A DNA stretch of 64,000 bases from Brenneria nigrifluens DSM 30175 = ATCC 13028. GTDB lineage: Bacteria > Pseudomonadota > Gammaproteobacteria > Enterobacterales > Enterobacteriaceae. Shown here piece after piece: positions 34,087 to 43,101 of the stretch. Position numbers and translations under genes: made by a program. Position 1 is the first letter of the stretch, and each line of letters begins with the position of its first letter. The notes beneath the pieces were generated by a model, which was not told the DNA's origin, made no database searches, and worked only from the letters and a program-made list of their open reading frames with translations. The stretch is from positions 434,001 to 498,000 of the forward strand of contig NZ_CP034036.1 in NCBI RefSeq assembly GCF_005484965.1. The letters run 5' to 3'.

Positions 34087-34402
34087 TCGCTATCATCCTC
34101 TGTTGTAATTCACTGCGCAAATCACAGGGCTCAGAGTTCCCTGTACGGCGTATTACTGCTAAACATTCAAAATTCGTGTAGGAAGAATGATGTCAGGGAA
34201 TATACTGGAGCCTCTATCTGGCGACATCATCATCTCCCCGGTATCTGAGTTTGTCCAGAAAAGGCAGATTCTATTTTCGTTTGTAGCACAGCTTGAAGAA
34301 CCTGTCTTGTGTTGTCTCGCTTCAGCATGATGAAGCTCTGGTTATAGCGTGTTTTTGTAAAGTAAGGATATAATTTTTCAAAAAATTTTTAGCGGAGGCG
34401 GC
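34087..34402. promoter_or_regulatory. crp-yhfA divergent promoter region
   Basis: 316 bp between divergently read genes. In E. coli this region holds the crp promoters, CRP autoregulation sites and a short divergent RNA. GGATATAATTTT around 34365-34377 contains a TATAAT-like -10 for yhfA, though its -35 is not obvious. I could not place CRP sites with confidence. No open frame is supported. Confidence 0.45.
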
Positions 34403-34810
34403 ATGCAGGCTCGAGTGAAGTGGATTGAAGGCTTAACATTTCTTGGCGAATCAGCGTCCGGTCACCAGGTGCTGATGGACGGCGATTCGGGAGACAAAGC
34501 GCCAAGCCCGATGGAAATGGTGTTGATGTCGGTCGGCGGCTGCAGTGCGATTGACGTGGTGTCGATCCTGCAGAAAGGCCGTCATGACGTTGCGGACTGT
34601 GAGGTTAAGCTGACCTCGGAGCGGAGAACGGAAGCGCCGCGTCTGTTTACCCACATTAATCTGCATTTTATCGTAACGGGCACAGGGCTGACGGAGAAAG
34701 CGGTGGAGCGGGCGGTGGCGCTCTCCGCGGAGCGCTATTGCTCGGTGGCGCTGATGCTGGGTAAAGGCGTTGAGGTCACGCACAGTCATGAAGTCCGCAT
34801 AACGGGGTAA
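34403..34810 (+). CDS. yhfA: OsmC/Ohr-family protein YhfA
   Basis: 135 residues, OsmC-like fold. The patterns SPMEMVLMSVGGCSAIDVVSIL (with the family cysteine) and SAERYCSVALMLG (second cysteine) fit the thiol-peroxidase-like superfamily, but the true activity of YhfA is not known. GCGGAGGCGGC supplies the ribosome binding site. Placed beside crp as in all close relatives. Confidence 0.93.
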   Translation: MQARVKWIEGLTFLGESASGHQVLMDGDSGDKAPSPMEMVLMSVGGCSAIDVVSILQKGRHDVADCEVKLTSERRTEAPRLFTHINLHFIVTGTGLTEKAVERAVALSAERYCSVALMLGKGVEVTHSHEVRITG

Positions 34811-34859
34811 TCCTCGGCGTATCGGCCGCTGATGCCGCGCCGTGTTTTGCCGCGGCGGA

Positions 34860-35729
34860 CTACTCGATTTTTTTTCCTTCCAGCAGGCGCTGCACCAGCG
34901 GCGCCATAATCAACTCCATCGCCAGCCCCATTTTCCCGCCGGGCACCACCAGGGTGTTGATATGGGAAATAAACGATCCCTGCAGCATGGCCAGCAGATA
35001 GGGGTAGTCAATATTATCCAGCCCCTGGAAATGAATCACCACGAAGCTTTCGTCCAGCGAAGGGATCGACTTGGCGGCGAACGGGTTGGAGGTATCAACG
35101 GTGGGAACGCGCTGGAAGTTGATGTGCGTGCGTGAAAACTGCGGCGTAATGTAGGTGATGTAGTCTTCCATGGAGCGCACCACCGAATCCATCACCGCTT
35201 CGCGCGAGTGCCCGCGCTCGTTCACATCGCGAATCAGTTTCTGAATCCATTCCAGGTTGACGATGGGCACTACGCCGACCAGCAAATCGACGTGTTGCGC
35301 CACATTGTGTCTATCGGTCACCACGCCGCCATGCAGGCCTTCATAAAACAGCACGTCGGTGGGTTCCGGCATCGGTTCCCACGGCGTAAACGTGCCGGGC
35401 ACCTGGTTGTAGGGGATCGCTTCATCATAGGTGTGGAGGTATTTACGGGTTTTACCGCGCCCGTGGCGGCCATATTCGGTAAATGACTGTTCCAGCAGGC
35501 TGAAATCATTGGCCTCCGGGCCGAAATAGCTGATATGACGCCCGAGATCCCGCGCCTTACGTATTTCCATATCCATTTCCGGGCGGGTATAGCGATGGAA
35601 GCTGTCTCCTTCAAGCTGGGCTGCGCGCATGTTTAACTGCTGGAAAATCTTGTGGAATGCCTGGCTGGTCGTTGTGGTTCCCGCTCCGCTGGAGCCGGTA
35701 ACCGCAATAATCGGATGCTGATGTGACAT
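34860..35729 (-). CDS. prkB: Phosphoribulokinase-like protein PrkB
   Basis: 289 residues, same length as the E. coli protein. The nucleotide-binding motif is an altered P-loop GSSGAGTTTT (about 11-20), followed by the ExxSFH-like EGDSFHRYTR and the LFYEGLHGG Walker-B region. Its cellular role in non-autotrophic enterobacteria is unknown. The ATG at 35729 (MSHQHPIIAVTG) is preferred to the in-frame upstream start at 35798. Downstream of yheU on the minus strand. Confidence 0.93.
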   Translation of the reverse strand: MSHQHPIIAVTGSSGAGTTTTSQAFHKIFQQLNMRAAQLEGDSFHRYTRPEMDMEIRKARDLGRHISYFGPEANDFSLLEQSFTEYGRHGRGKTRKYLHTYDEAIPYNQVPGTFTPWEPMPEPTDVLFYEGLHGGVVTDRHNVAQHVDLLVGVVPIVNLEWIQKLIRDVNERGHSREAVMDSVVRSMEDYITYITPQFSRTHINFQRVPTVDTSNPFAAKSIPSLDESFVVIHFQGLDNIDYPYLLAMLQGSFISHINTLVVPGGKMGLAMELIMAPLVQRLLEGKKIE

Positions 35730-35882
35730 AAGGCGCTTCACTCCATGATGGTGACGTTTGCTGCGGGGCTTGCCGGGAAACGTCATCAAAAAAGACAAGG
35801 TTTCAGACTGCAGAAGAGGTTTTTATCATTGTTAGCACGGTTGCCGATAGCGATGCATCCTCTTTTTTGGCTTTTGCGGCGT

Positions 35883-36119
35883 TCAGCGCGGGTGATACTC
35901 GCCGGCATTAAACTGGCCGCGGGGCATGATGTTGATGGTTTCATGCAGTTCCGACCACACCAGAACCACTTCGCCGGACTCCAGTTGGCGGCGCACGTCG
36001 GCGACCTTTTGCGCCAGCGTGCGCTCCTGTTCGCCGTAATCCGTGCCTTCGCGCAGCACGAAAGATTCGATGAGATTGCCCAATGTTTCAGGATCGAGTT
36101 GTTGCCAGGGAATGATCAC
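35883..36119 (-). CDS. yheU: Conserved small protein YheU
   Basis: 78 residues starting at the GTG at 36119 (IIPWQQLDPETLGNLIESFV...), which aligns with the E. coli YheU start MLIPWQ. The ATG at 36179 would add 20 residues not found in the family. Function unknown. It precedes prkB as in E. coli, but the usual upstream gene yheT is missing. Confidence 0.9.
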   Translation of the reverse strand: MIIPWQQLDPETLGNLIESFVLREGTDYGEQERTLAQKVADVRRQLESGEVVLVWSELHETINIMPRGQFNAGEYHPR

Positions 36120-36268
36120 GATATTTGTCCAGAAAAAGTATTGTACGATCAATAACGCACTGTTAGCTTCTAGCTTCAATACTGCCGGTTGACAAGCTAT
36201 TGGCTACCAATAGTCAATTCATTACCAACTATACTGCAAGAATACCTGGGGTGAGGGGCACCCGTTAC

Positions 36269-36871
36269 ATGGAACTAGGTCTGTTTTTGTCGATGCTGGG
36301 TTTTCTGTGGGTGGCGGCGATCACTCCGGGGCCGAACAATATGCTATTGACCACCTCTGGCGCCAACTTCGGTTTTTATCGCTCCCTGTGGTTAATGCTC
36401 GGCATCATGCTGGGTATGCAGAGTATTTTACTACTGGTGGCGTTTGGCGTCGGCGGCCTGCTGCTGGTCTATCCTTCGCTGCATTTCACCCTCAAGGTGC
36501 TCGGCAGTTTGTATCTGCTGTGGCTAGCGTGGAAAATCGCCACCGCCGCCTATGAAAGGCTGGAAACGACGGCTGCGCCGTCGCGGCCTATCCGGCTTTA
36601 TCAGGGATGGCTGCTGCAGTTTCTCAATCCCAAGGCCTGGCTGATGGCGCTGGGGGCCGTCGCCAGCTTCAGTCTGGCGGGGCAGGAGTACAGGCACTCG
36701 GTGGCGGCGATAAGCGTCGGCATTGTACTGGTGAATCTGGTTTCCGGCGTGATATGGCTCGGCTTCGGTACGCTGATCGGCCGACTGTTGCGCAGTAAAA
36801 AAGCCTGGATTATCTTCAACGTATCCATGGGCGTGCTGACGGCGGCCTGCGTACTGCTGATTTGGCATTAG
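36269..36871 (+). CDS. LysE/RhtB-family amino acid exporter
   Basis: 200 residues, inner-membrane, about six helices. The family hallmark AAITPGPNNMLLTTSGANFG lies in helix 1 (about 16-35), and GWLLQFLNPKAWLMALGA marks the middle region. Such proteins export amino acids or cysteine derivatives. ATG at 36269 after GAGGGG; the in-frame start at 36200 is less likely. The gene occupies the position of yheT, on the opposite strand, with no regulator beside it. Substrate not deducible. Confidence 0.88.
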   Translation: MELGLFLSMLGFLWVAAITPGPNNMLLTTSGANFGFYRSLWLMLGIMLGMQSILLLVAFGVGGLLLVYPSLHFTLKVLGSLYLLWLAWKIATAAYERLETTAAPSRPIRLYQGWLLQFLNPKAWLMALGAVASFSLAGQEYRHSVAAISVGIVLVNLVSGVIWLGFGTLIGRLLRSKKAWIIFNVSMGVLTAACVLLIWH

Positions 36872-36907
36872 CGGCGCGGGCGATAATCGGCGCATCGGCC
36901 CGCGCCG
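36872..36907. terminator. GC-rich hairpin between the LysE-family gene and yheS
   Basis: Perfect 10-bp stem CGGCGCGGGC (36872-36881) with GCCCGCGCCG (36898-36907), loop of 16, located directly between two convergent stops. No T-tract on either side. Confidence 0.45.
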
Positions 36908-36915
36908 GCGGTGAC

Positions 36916-38829
36916 TTAAGCGGAGAGCGAGCGGTTCATCTGCTCTAGCTGCTCCTGCGCGTCGAGCCAGGCCATCTCCGTTTCTTCCAGCCGCGCCTTG
37001 ACCTGCGTCTGCTGCTGCAGGCACGCCGTAAGCTCGGCTTTGCGGACGATATCATACAGCTCGCCGTCCGCCAGCCGCGCCTCAACGGCCGCCAGTTCGG
37101 CGCCCAGCTTTTCCATCTGCTGTTCAAGCCGGGTGATTTGCTTACGCAGCGGCTGCGTTTGCGTTCTCAGTTCGGCTTCGCGCCGCTTCTGGTCTTTTCT
37201 GGCCTGCGCGCTGTTGGCGGCGTTCTCTTTCGGCGCGTCATCGGCGTCGCCGCTTTGACGCTGCCGGTCCACCAGCCACTGTTGGTAATCCTCCAAATCG
37301 CCGTCAAAAGGCTCGACCCTGCGGTCGTGCACTAGATAGAGATCGTCGGTGGTGGAGCGGATCAGGTGTCTGTCGTGCGATACCACCACCAGCGCGCCTT
37401 CAAAATCGATCAGCGCTTCCGTCAGCGCCTGGCGCATATCGAGATCCAGGTGGTTGGTGGGTTCGTCGAGCAGCAACAGGTTCGGACGCTGCCAGACGAT
37501 AAGCGCCAGCACCAGCCGGGCTTTTTCTCCCCCGGAGAAGCGGGCGGTGATTTCCGTCACCTTGTCGCCGCGAAAACCGAAGCCGCCAAGGTAATCGCGC
37601 AGCTGCTGTTCCGTTTCCCGTTCCGCCAAACGCACCAGGTGTTGTAACGGCGACTCGTCGGCGCGCAGAAACTCCAGCTGATGCTGGGCGAAGTAGCCCA
37701 GCTTTACCCCTTTGGCCAGGCCGATCTCGCCTTGCAGGGGAGCAAGGGTTCCCGCCAGCAGCTTAATCAGCGTGGATTTACCGGCGCCGTTGTGCCCCAG
37801 CAGGCCGATGCGCGAGCCGGGCACCAGATTCAGTTTGATCGACTCCAGAATCAGCTTATCGTCGTAGCCGGCGCTGACCTTCTCCATTTTCAGCAGCGGA
37901 TTCGGCAGCGACTCCGGGGGACGAAAGCTGAAACGGAAAGGGTTGTCCACGTGCGCGGGGGCGAGCATCTCCATTCGCTCCAGCATTTTTATCCGGCTTT
38001 GCGCCTGCTTGGCCTTGGTCGCCTTGGCCCGGAAGCGGTCGATGTAGTGTTGCAGATGGGCGACGCGCTCCTGCTGATGTTCATACAGCGACTGCTGCTG
38101 CGCCAGCCGGGTGGCCCTCTGCTGCTCAAACGAGGTGTAGTTGCCGGTGTATTCGTTCAGCGTCTGCTGCTCGATATGCAATATTTTATTGACGATGGGA
38201 TCGAGAAAATCGCGGTCGTGCGAAATCAGCACCAGCGTTCCGGGATAGCTTTTCAGCCACTTCTCCAGCCAGATCACCGCGTCCAGATCGAGGTGGTTGG
38301 TGGGTTCGTCGAGCAGCAGCAGATCGGAACGGCAGATTAACGCCTGCGCCAGATTGAGACGCATGCGCCAGCCGCCGGAAAAGGCGCTGACCGGCTGCCG
38401 GAGCTGATCCTGCGTGAAGCCGAGGCCGTGCAGCAAACTTGACGCTCTGGCCTGGATGGTCCAGGCCTGGATGGCGTCCAGCTTGCCGTGCAGGGTCGCA
38501 ATGGCGTGGCCGTCGTTGCTGGCGTTGGCGGCGTGCAGTTCGGCTTCCAACTGGCGAAATTCGCGATCGCCGTCGATAACGTAGTCAAGCGCCGGCATGT
38601 CCAGCGCCGGCGTTTCCTGGTTCACCCAGGCCAGCGCCCAGCCCTGTGGGAAGGTCGCGCTGCCGCCGTCGGCGCTGATTTCATCTTTCAGTAATGCCAG
38701 CAGGGTAGATTTACCACAGCCGTTCTTGCCCACCAGACCGACTTTCTGGCCGGGGTTGATGGTGGCCGTGGCGTTATCCAGCAGAACATGTACACCACGT
38801 CGAATTTGCAGCGAAGAGAAAACAATCAT
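36916..38829 (-). CDS. yheS: ABC-F ribosome-associated ATPase YheS
   Basis: 637 residues, cytosolic ABC-F protein with two ATPase domains and no membrane segment. Walker A motifs are GLVGKNGCGKSTLLAL (about 33-48) and GLLGHNGAGKSTLIKL (about 344-359); signatures are FSGGWRMRLNLAQAL and FSGGEKARLVLALI; both Walker B motifs read LLLLDEPTNHLDLD. A linker of the P-site-tRNA-interaction type lies between them, and a C-terminal coiled coil ends the protein. Same length as E. coli YheS. Divergent from kefG. Confidence 0.95.
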   Translation of the reverse strand: MIVFSSLQIRRGVHVLLDNATATINPGQKVGLVGKNGCGKSTLLALLKDEISADGGSATFPQGWALAWVNQETPALDMPALDYVIDGDREFRQLEAELHAANASNDGHAIATLHGKLDAIQAWTIQARASSLLHGLGFTQDQLRQPVSAFSGGWRMRLNLAQALICRSDLLLLDEPTNHLDLDAVIWLEKWLKSYPGTLVLISHDRDFLDPIVNKILHIEQQTLNEYTGNYTSFEQQRATRLAQQQSLYEHQQERVAHLQHYIDRFRAKATKAKQAQSRIKMLERMEMLAPAHVDNPFRFSFRPPESLPNPLLKMEKVSAGYDDKLILESIKLNLVPGSRIGLLGHNGAGKSTLIKLLAGTLAPLQGEIGLAKGVKLGYFAQHQLEFLRADESPLQHLVRLAERETEQQLRDYLGGFGFRGDKVTEITARFSGGEKARLVLALIVWQRPNLLLLDEPTNHLDLDMRQALTEALIDFEGALVVVSHDRHLIRSTTDDLYLVHDRRVEPFDGDLEDYQQWLVDRQRQSGDADDAPKENAANSAQARKDQKRREAELRTQTQPLRKQITRLEQQMEKLGAELAAVEARLADGELYDIVRKAELTACLQQQTQVKARLEETEMAWLDAQEQLEQMNRSLSA

Positions 38830-38953
38830 AAAGCGCCGTATGTTCAGAGTATGTTAAATTATGGACCTGATATCAGGACCGAGGCGTCCTGTTTTTAGTC
38901 GTAGCGCTGCATGGTAACGGAAAACGACAACCATGACGACGCTTTGGAGGGGA

Positions 38954-39508
38954 ATGATGTCGCAGCCACCCAGGATTTTGCTGCTGTATGCCCATCCGGA
39001 ATCACAGGACTCGGTGGCGAACCGGGTTTTACTGCAACCGGCACAACGGCTGGATAATGTCACCGTACACGATCTGTACGCGCACTATCCTGATTTCTTT
39101 ATCGATATTTACCATGAGCAACAGCTGCTGCGCGAGCATCAGGTGATTGTATTCCAGCATCCGCTATATACCTACAGCTGCCCGGCGCTATTGAAAGAGT
39201 GGCTCGACCGGGTGCTGTCGCGCGGCTTCGCCAATGGGATCGGCGGCAATGCGCTGGCGGGAAAACACTGGCGTTCGGTCATTACCACCGGCGAGCCGGA
39301 GGAAGCCTATCGGCCCGGCGGCGACAACCTCTATTCCATGGACGATCTGCTGCGTCCGTTTGAAATGACCGCCGCCCTGTGCCGTATGCTCTGGATAAAG
39401 CCGATGATGGTTTACTGGGCGCGCCGTCTGCAGCCGGATGTCTTGTCCGGCCATGCCCGCGCCTATGGCGAATGGCTGGCGTCGCCTTTCGAAAAAGAGG
39501 CGCGCTGA
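38954..39508 (+). CDS. kefG: KefG, ancillary quinone oxidoreductase of the KefB system
   Basis: 184 residues, flavodoxin-like NAD(P)H:quinone oxidoreductase. The patterns LLYAHPESQDSVANRV, FQHPLYTYSCPALLKEWLDRV and VITTGEPEEAYRPGG match the E. coli protein. KefG is needed for full activity of the glutathione-gated potassium efflux protein KefB. The ATG at 38954 follows GGAGGGGA. The intact gene stands next to a broken kefB, so its known partner is missing here. Confidence 0.95.
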   Translation: MMSQPPRILLLYAHPESQDSVANRVLLQPAQRLDNVTVHDLYAHYPDFFIDIYHEQQLLREHQVIVFQHPLYTYSCPALLKEWLDRVLSRGFANGIGGNALAGKHWRSVITTGEPEEAYRPGGDNLYSMDDLLRPFEMTAALCRMLWIKPMMVYWARRLQPDVLSGHARAYGEWLASPFEKEAR

Positions 39509-39509
39509 T

Positions 39510-40534
39510 ATGGAGAGTTCCGCATTACTCATCGCCTGCGTGCTGTTTTTATTTCCGTCGGCATGGCGCTGAACCTGGGGATTCTCTACACCCACATTAT
39601 CAAGGTGCTGATTGCGGTATTGGCGCTGGTGGCGGTCAAAGGCGCGGTGTTATACGTTTTGGCGCGCATCAACCGCATGCGCCGTGCCGAGCGTTTGCAG
39701 TTTGCCGGCGTATTGAGTCAAGGCGGCGAGTTCGCGTTTGTGCTGTTTTCGGCAGCTGCGGCATACAACGTCCTGCAGGGCGATCAACTGCCGCTGCTGT
39801 TGGTGACGGTAACGCTGTCGATGATGACCACGCCGCTGTTGATGCAGTTTATCGACCGGATTCTGGCGCGCCGTTATAATCAGCGGGACGCTTCCGACGA
39901 GCAGCCCTATGTCGCCGACGATGAGCCGCAGGTTATCGTGGTGGGATTCGGGCGCTTCGGGCAGGTCGTCGGCCGTTTGCTGATGGCCAATAAAATGCGC
40001 ATTACCGTATTGGAACACGATATCAGCGTCGTCAGCCTGATGAGAAGCTATGGTTATAAAGTATACTATGGCGATGCGACGGAACTGGAGTTACTGCGCG
40101 CGGCGGGGGCGGCAAAGGCGCAGTCGATCGTTATTACCTGCAATGCGCCGGAAGATGCCATGGAAATTGTGCATCTGTGTCAGCAGCATTTTCCGCATCT
40201 GGAAATTCTGGCGCGGGCGCGGGGACGGGTCGAGGCGCATGAGCTGTTGCAGGCCGGCGTGGCGCATTTCTCGCGCGAAACCTTCTCCAGCGCGCTGGAG
40301 TTGGGACGCAAAGCGCTGATGTCGCTGGGAATGCATCCTCATCAGGCATTTCGCGCCCAGCAGCATTTCCGGCGTCTGGATATGCGCATGCTGCGCGAAC
40401 TGATGCCGCAGTTGCACGGCGACGTCGCGCAGGTATCCCGCGTCAAGGAGGCGCGTCGCGAACTGGAAGATATTTTCCAGCGGGAAGTGCAGCGTGAACG
40501 GCGCCGCCCTGACGATTGGGATGAAGTGGAATAA
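39510..40534 (+). pseudogene. kefB: KefB glutathione-gated potassium/proton antiporter, internally deleted and frameshifted
   Basis: An ATG at 39510, one base after the kefG stop, begins MESSALLIACVLFLF like KefB, then jumps at about 39555 to the ISVGMALNLGIL segment that in E. coli lies near residue 275 of 601. About 258 codons, including most transmembrane helices, are gone, and the two parts are in different frames: the first frame stops at 39572. The rest stays open to 40534 (from ATG 39563, 323 residues) with the last helices, the SQGGEFAFVLFS region and the full nucleotide-binding RCK domain (VIVVGFGRFGQVVGR). The junction is a short shared CTGTTTTT-ATTTCC-like tract, pointing to a microhomology deletion. 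Confidence 0.88.
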
Positions 40535-40556
40535 GCGGAACGATAGGTCACGAAAT

Positions 40557-40751
40557 ATGCGTAAACGATTTATTGCCGGGGCGGTGTGCCCCGAATGTCA
40601 GGCGCTGGATACGCTGGCTGTCGGGCGTGAAGACCAGACGGAAGTCGTGACCTGCGTAAAATGCGGTTACCGCCAAAGCCGGTCGGAGGCCTCGCCGGCA
40701 GTTCCGCAACGGCCGGACCGCAACATCATCGGCATTTTTCATCCTGATTGA
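40557..40751 (+). CDS. yheV: Small zinc-ribbon protein YheV
   Basis: 64 residues. MRKRFIAGAVCPECQ supplies the first Cys-x-x-Cys, and VTCVKCGYRQS the second, forming a zinc ribbon; the C-terminus IIGIFHPD matches E. coli YheV. Function unknown. ATG at 40557, 22 bp after the kefB remnant, so it is probably still in that transcription unit. Confidence 0.92.
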   Translation: MRKRFIAGAVCPECQALDTLAVGREDQTEVVTCVKCGYRQSRSEASPAVPQRPDRNIIGIFHPD

Positions 40752-40875
40752 GGCCGCGGTGGCGTTTGCCGTCGGGCCGTCATGGGCAACGTGAAAAAAC
40801 CTCCCTGAGACGGTACACAGGGATTTTTTTCAGCTACAATTTGCGCCAGTTTGATTTCCAACGGTAGGAGATATC

Positions 40876-41448
40876 ATGAAAGTAGCAAAAGATCTGGTGG
40901 TCAGCCTGGCCTACCAGGTACGTACAGAAGACGGTGTATTGGTCGATGAGTCTCCGGTGAGTGCGCCGCTGGACTATCTGCATGGTCACGGTTCGTTGAT
41001 TTCCGGTCTGGAAAATGCATTGGACGGCCGCGCCGTGGGCGACCGTTTTGACGTAAATATCGCCTCGAACGACGCTTACGGTAATTACGATGAAAACCTG
41101 GTTCAGCGCGTACCCAAAGATGTCTTTATGGGCGTGGACGAACTGCAGGTCGGCATGCGTTTCCTGGCTGAAACCGACCAGGGTCCGGTGCCGGTTGAAA
41201 TTACCGAAGTGGAAGACGACCACGTCGTGGTTGACGGCAACCATATGCTGGCGGGCCAGAACCTGAGCTTTAACGTTGAGGTTATCGCCATTCGCGAAGC
41301 CACCGAAGAGGAACTGGCCCACGGCCACGTTCACGGTGAGCACGATCATGAGCACGGCGACGGTTGCTGCGGCGGCCATGGCCACGATCACGACCACGAA
41401 CACGGTAAAGGCGGTTGCGGCGGCCACGGCGGATGCGGTTGCCACTAA
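40876..41448 (+). CDS. slyD: SlyD, FKBP-type peptidyl-prolyl isomerase and metallochaperone
   Basis: 190 residues, cytosolic. An FKBP domain interrupted by an insert-in-flap chaperone domain (about 1-148) is followed by a tail extremely rich in His, Gly, Asp and Cys from about residue 149 to the end, the nickel-binding tail that helps hydrogenase maturation. The ribosome binding site is GTAGGAG. Convergent with slyX. Confidence 0.97.
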   Translation: MKVAKDLVVSLAYQVRTEDGVLVDESPVSAPLDYLHGHGSLISGLENALDGRAVGDRFDVNIASNDAYGNYDENLVQRVPKDVFMGVDELQVGMRFLAETDQGPVPVEITEVEDDHVVVDGNHMLAGQNLSFNVEVIAIREATEEELAHGHVHGEHDHEHGDGCCGGHGHDHDHEHGKGGCGGHGGCGCH

Positions 41449-41496
41449 TCCGCCCGGGCTGAGGCGGTCGCTTGCGCAGCGAATCGTCGGTAATAA

Positions 41497-41537
41497 CATC
41501 AGGGCAGAGCGCGTTCGCTTCTGCCCTGATGCGTTTT
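41497..41537. terminator. Terminator between slyD and slyX
   Basis: A 12-bp stem CATCAGGGCAGA (41497-41508) with TCTGCCCTGATG (41520-41531), followed by CGTTTTAT. Lies between convergent genes and can serve both. Confidence 0.75.
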
Positions 41538-41577
41538 ATGCCTGTCCGAGCGGTTTCATATAGCGCAAGCAGGAAGA

Positions 41578-41796
41578 TCAGTAGTGCGGCGGCGGCGTTT
41601 CTTCCGACTGCGGCGCGATTAGCGAGGTTTGCTGGGTGCGTAACCTCTCCGTCAACAGGCGTACCTGCTCGCGTAGCCGGCTAATTTCCCGCTCGTGCTG
41701 AATAAGCGTCTGGTTCAGCTCTTCTATCGCCAGTTCCTGAAAAGCCTGACGGCTTTCCAGTAGTTCGAGCCGTTCTTCAAGCAAAGACGATGACAT
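41578..41796 (-). CDS. slyX: SlyX coiled-coil protein
   Basis: 72 residues, same length as in E. coli. Almost the whole protein is heptad-rich (LLEERLELLESRQAFQELAI...), a coiled coil, ending TPPPHY as in the family. Function unknown. Start ATG at 41796 after AGGAGAAAACCA. Divergent from fkpA. Confidence 0.93.
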   Translation of the reverse strand: MSSSLLEERLELLESRQAFQELAIEELNQTLIQHEREISRLREQVRLLTERLRTQQTSLIAPQSEETPPPHY

Positions 41797-41851
41797 TGGT
41801 TTTCTCCTCATACTGCTTACAGCCTATTCCCGGTAAGTTTGTCAGAAAGCA

Positions 41852-41879
41852 GAAACTTCTGGTAGTAAAAACGGTCGGA
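41852..41879 (+). promoter_or_regulatory. Candidate sigma-E promoter of fkpA
   Basis: GAAACTT (41852-41858), a 16-base spacer and TCGGA (41875-41879) match the sigma-E pattern GGAACTT-N16-TCTGA well. fkpA is known to be sigma-E dependent in E. coli. The start would fall near 41886, leaving a leader of about 220 nt; the remaining 41880-42109 stretch holds no gene. Confidence 0.55.
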
Positions 41880-42109
41880 GTAGGGCGCAATAAGCGATCT
41901 GAGGATTTTTTACTCACGCTATTTCTGAAGCTCGCCTTTCGGACTATGGGGTCCGGCCGTGGAGAGCGGCGTTAAAAAACGATGAAATGTTTTTTATCAA
42001 AGGATTGTCGCGCGCGCCGTTGTGTTGTCTTCGTGCGCGCAGTTATAGTAGTCGCGAATTTATTTTTAATGATTGCTGGAGCATATTGTTCCAGATGCTG
42101 GAGAAATGG

Positions 42110-42910
42110 ATGAAATCACTGTTTAAAGTAACGCTGTTAGCAACGACGATGGCTCTGACTCTGAACGCTGGCCAGGCTCTGGCGGCGGATGCGACCACAG
42201 CAACCAAATTCAAGAGTGATGAACAGGCCGCCGCTTATGCGTTAGGCGCATCGCTGGGGCGTTATATGGATAACTCCCTTAAAGAACAAGAAAAACTGGG
42301 AATCAAGCTGGACAAGGATCAACTGATTGCCGGCGTTCAGGATGCGTTTGCCGATAAGAGCAAACTGACTGACGAAGAGATCGAAAAAACGCTGCAAGGC
42401 TTTGAAGGCCGGGTAAAAGCGGCTGCTGAAACCAAGATGAAGCAGGACGCCAAAGACAACGCGGATAAAGGCACCAAATATCGTGATACCTTTGCCAAAG
42501 AAAAAGGCGTGAAGAAAACCGAATCCGGTCTGCTGTATCAGGTTGAGAAAAACGGCAGCGGCAATGCGCCGAAAGACAGCGACACCGTGGTCGTCAACTA
42601 CAAAGGCACCCTGGTTGACGGCAGCGAGTTTGATAACTCCTACAAGCGCGGCGAACCGCTCTCTTTCCGTCTTGACGGGGTGATCCCCGGCTGGACGGAA
42701 GGCCTGAAGCACGTCAAGAAGGGCGGTAAAATCAAGCTGGTCATTCCTCCTACGCTGGCTTACGGCGAAACCGGCGTTCCGGGAATTCCGGCCAACTCCA
42801 CGCTGGTGTTTGACGTGGAGCTGCTGGATATCAAATCCGAAGCCGATGTGAAAGCCGCCGACGCGGCCAAAGCGGAAAAACCTGCCGCCGCGGAAAAAAA
42901 CGCGCAATAA
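42110..42910 (+). CDS. fkpA: FkpA, periplasmic FKBP-type peptidyl-prolyl isomerase/chaperone
   Basis: 266 residues. Signal peptide of 25 residues (...AGQALA), an N-terminal helical dimerisation/chaperone domain (about 30-140) and a C-terminal FKBP domain with VNYKGTLVDGSEFDNSY, VIPGWTEGL and LAYGETGVPGIPANS. A Lys/Ala-rich tail ends the protein. It folds envelope proteins and is induced by envelope stress. The ATG at 42110 follows TGGAGAA; the long upstream frame is leader sequence. Confidence 0.97.
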   Translation: MKSLFKVTLLATTMALTLNAGQALAADATTATKFKSDEQAAAYALGASLGRYMDNSLKEQEKLGIKLDKDQLIAGVQDAFADKSKLTDEEIEKTLQGFEGRVKAAAETKMKQDAKDNADKGTKYRDTFAKEKGVKKTESGLLYQVEKNGSGNAPKDSDTVVVNYKGTLVDGSEFDNSYKRGEPLSFRLDGVIPGWTEGLKHVKKGGKIKLVIPPTLAYGETGVPGIPANSTLVFDVELLDIKSEADVKAADAAKAEKPAAAEKNAQ

Positions 42911-42938
42911 TTCATCAATCATCGATGATGAGGTATCG

Positions 42939-42968
42939 ACCGCGGGTTATGCGCCCGCGGTTTTTTTT
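42939..42968 (+). terminator. Rho-independent terminator of fkpA
   Basis: Stem ACCGCGGG (42939-42946) with CCCGCGGT (42954-42961), loop of seven, followed by a run of T. About 30 bases after the fkpA stop. Confidence 0.9.
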
Positions 42969-43101
42969 CCGTTCAATAAAGATGAGTAAGTTCACCGTTC
43001 AGAAACGAAACCGTTAATTTCAGGGACGATTGAGTGGACATTTGCTAGACTGTGTCTCCGGTCAATACAATAAATAGAACACGTTGAGGGTGGTGTCTGC
43101 C

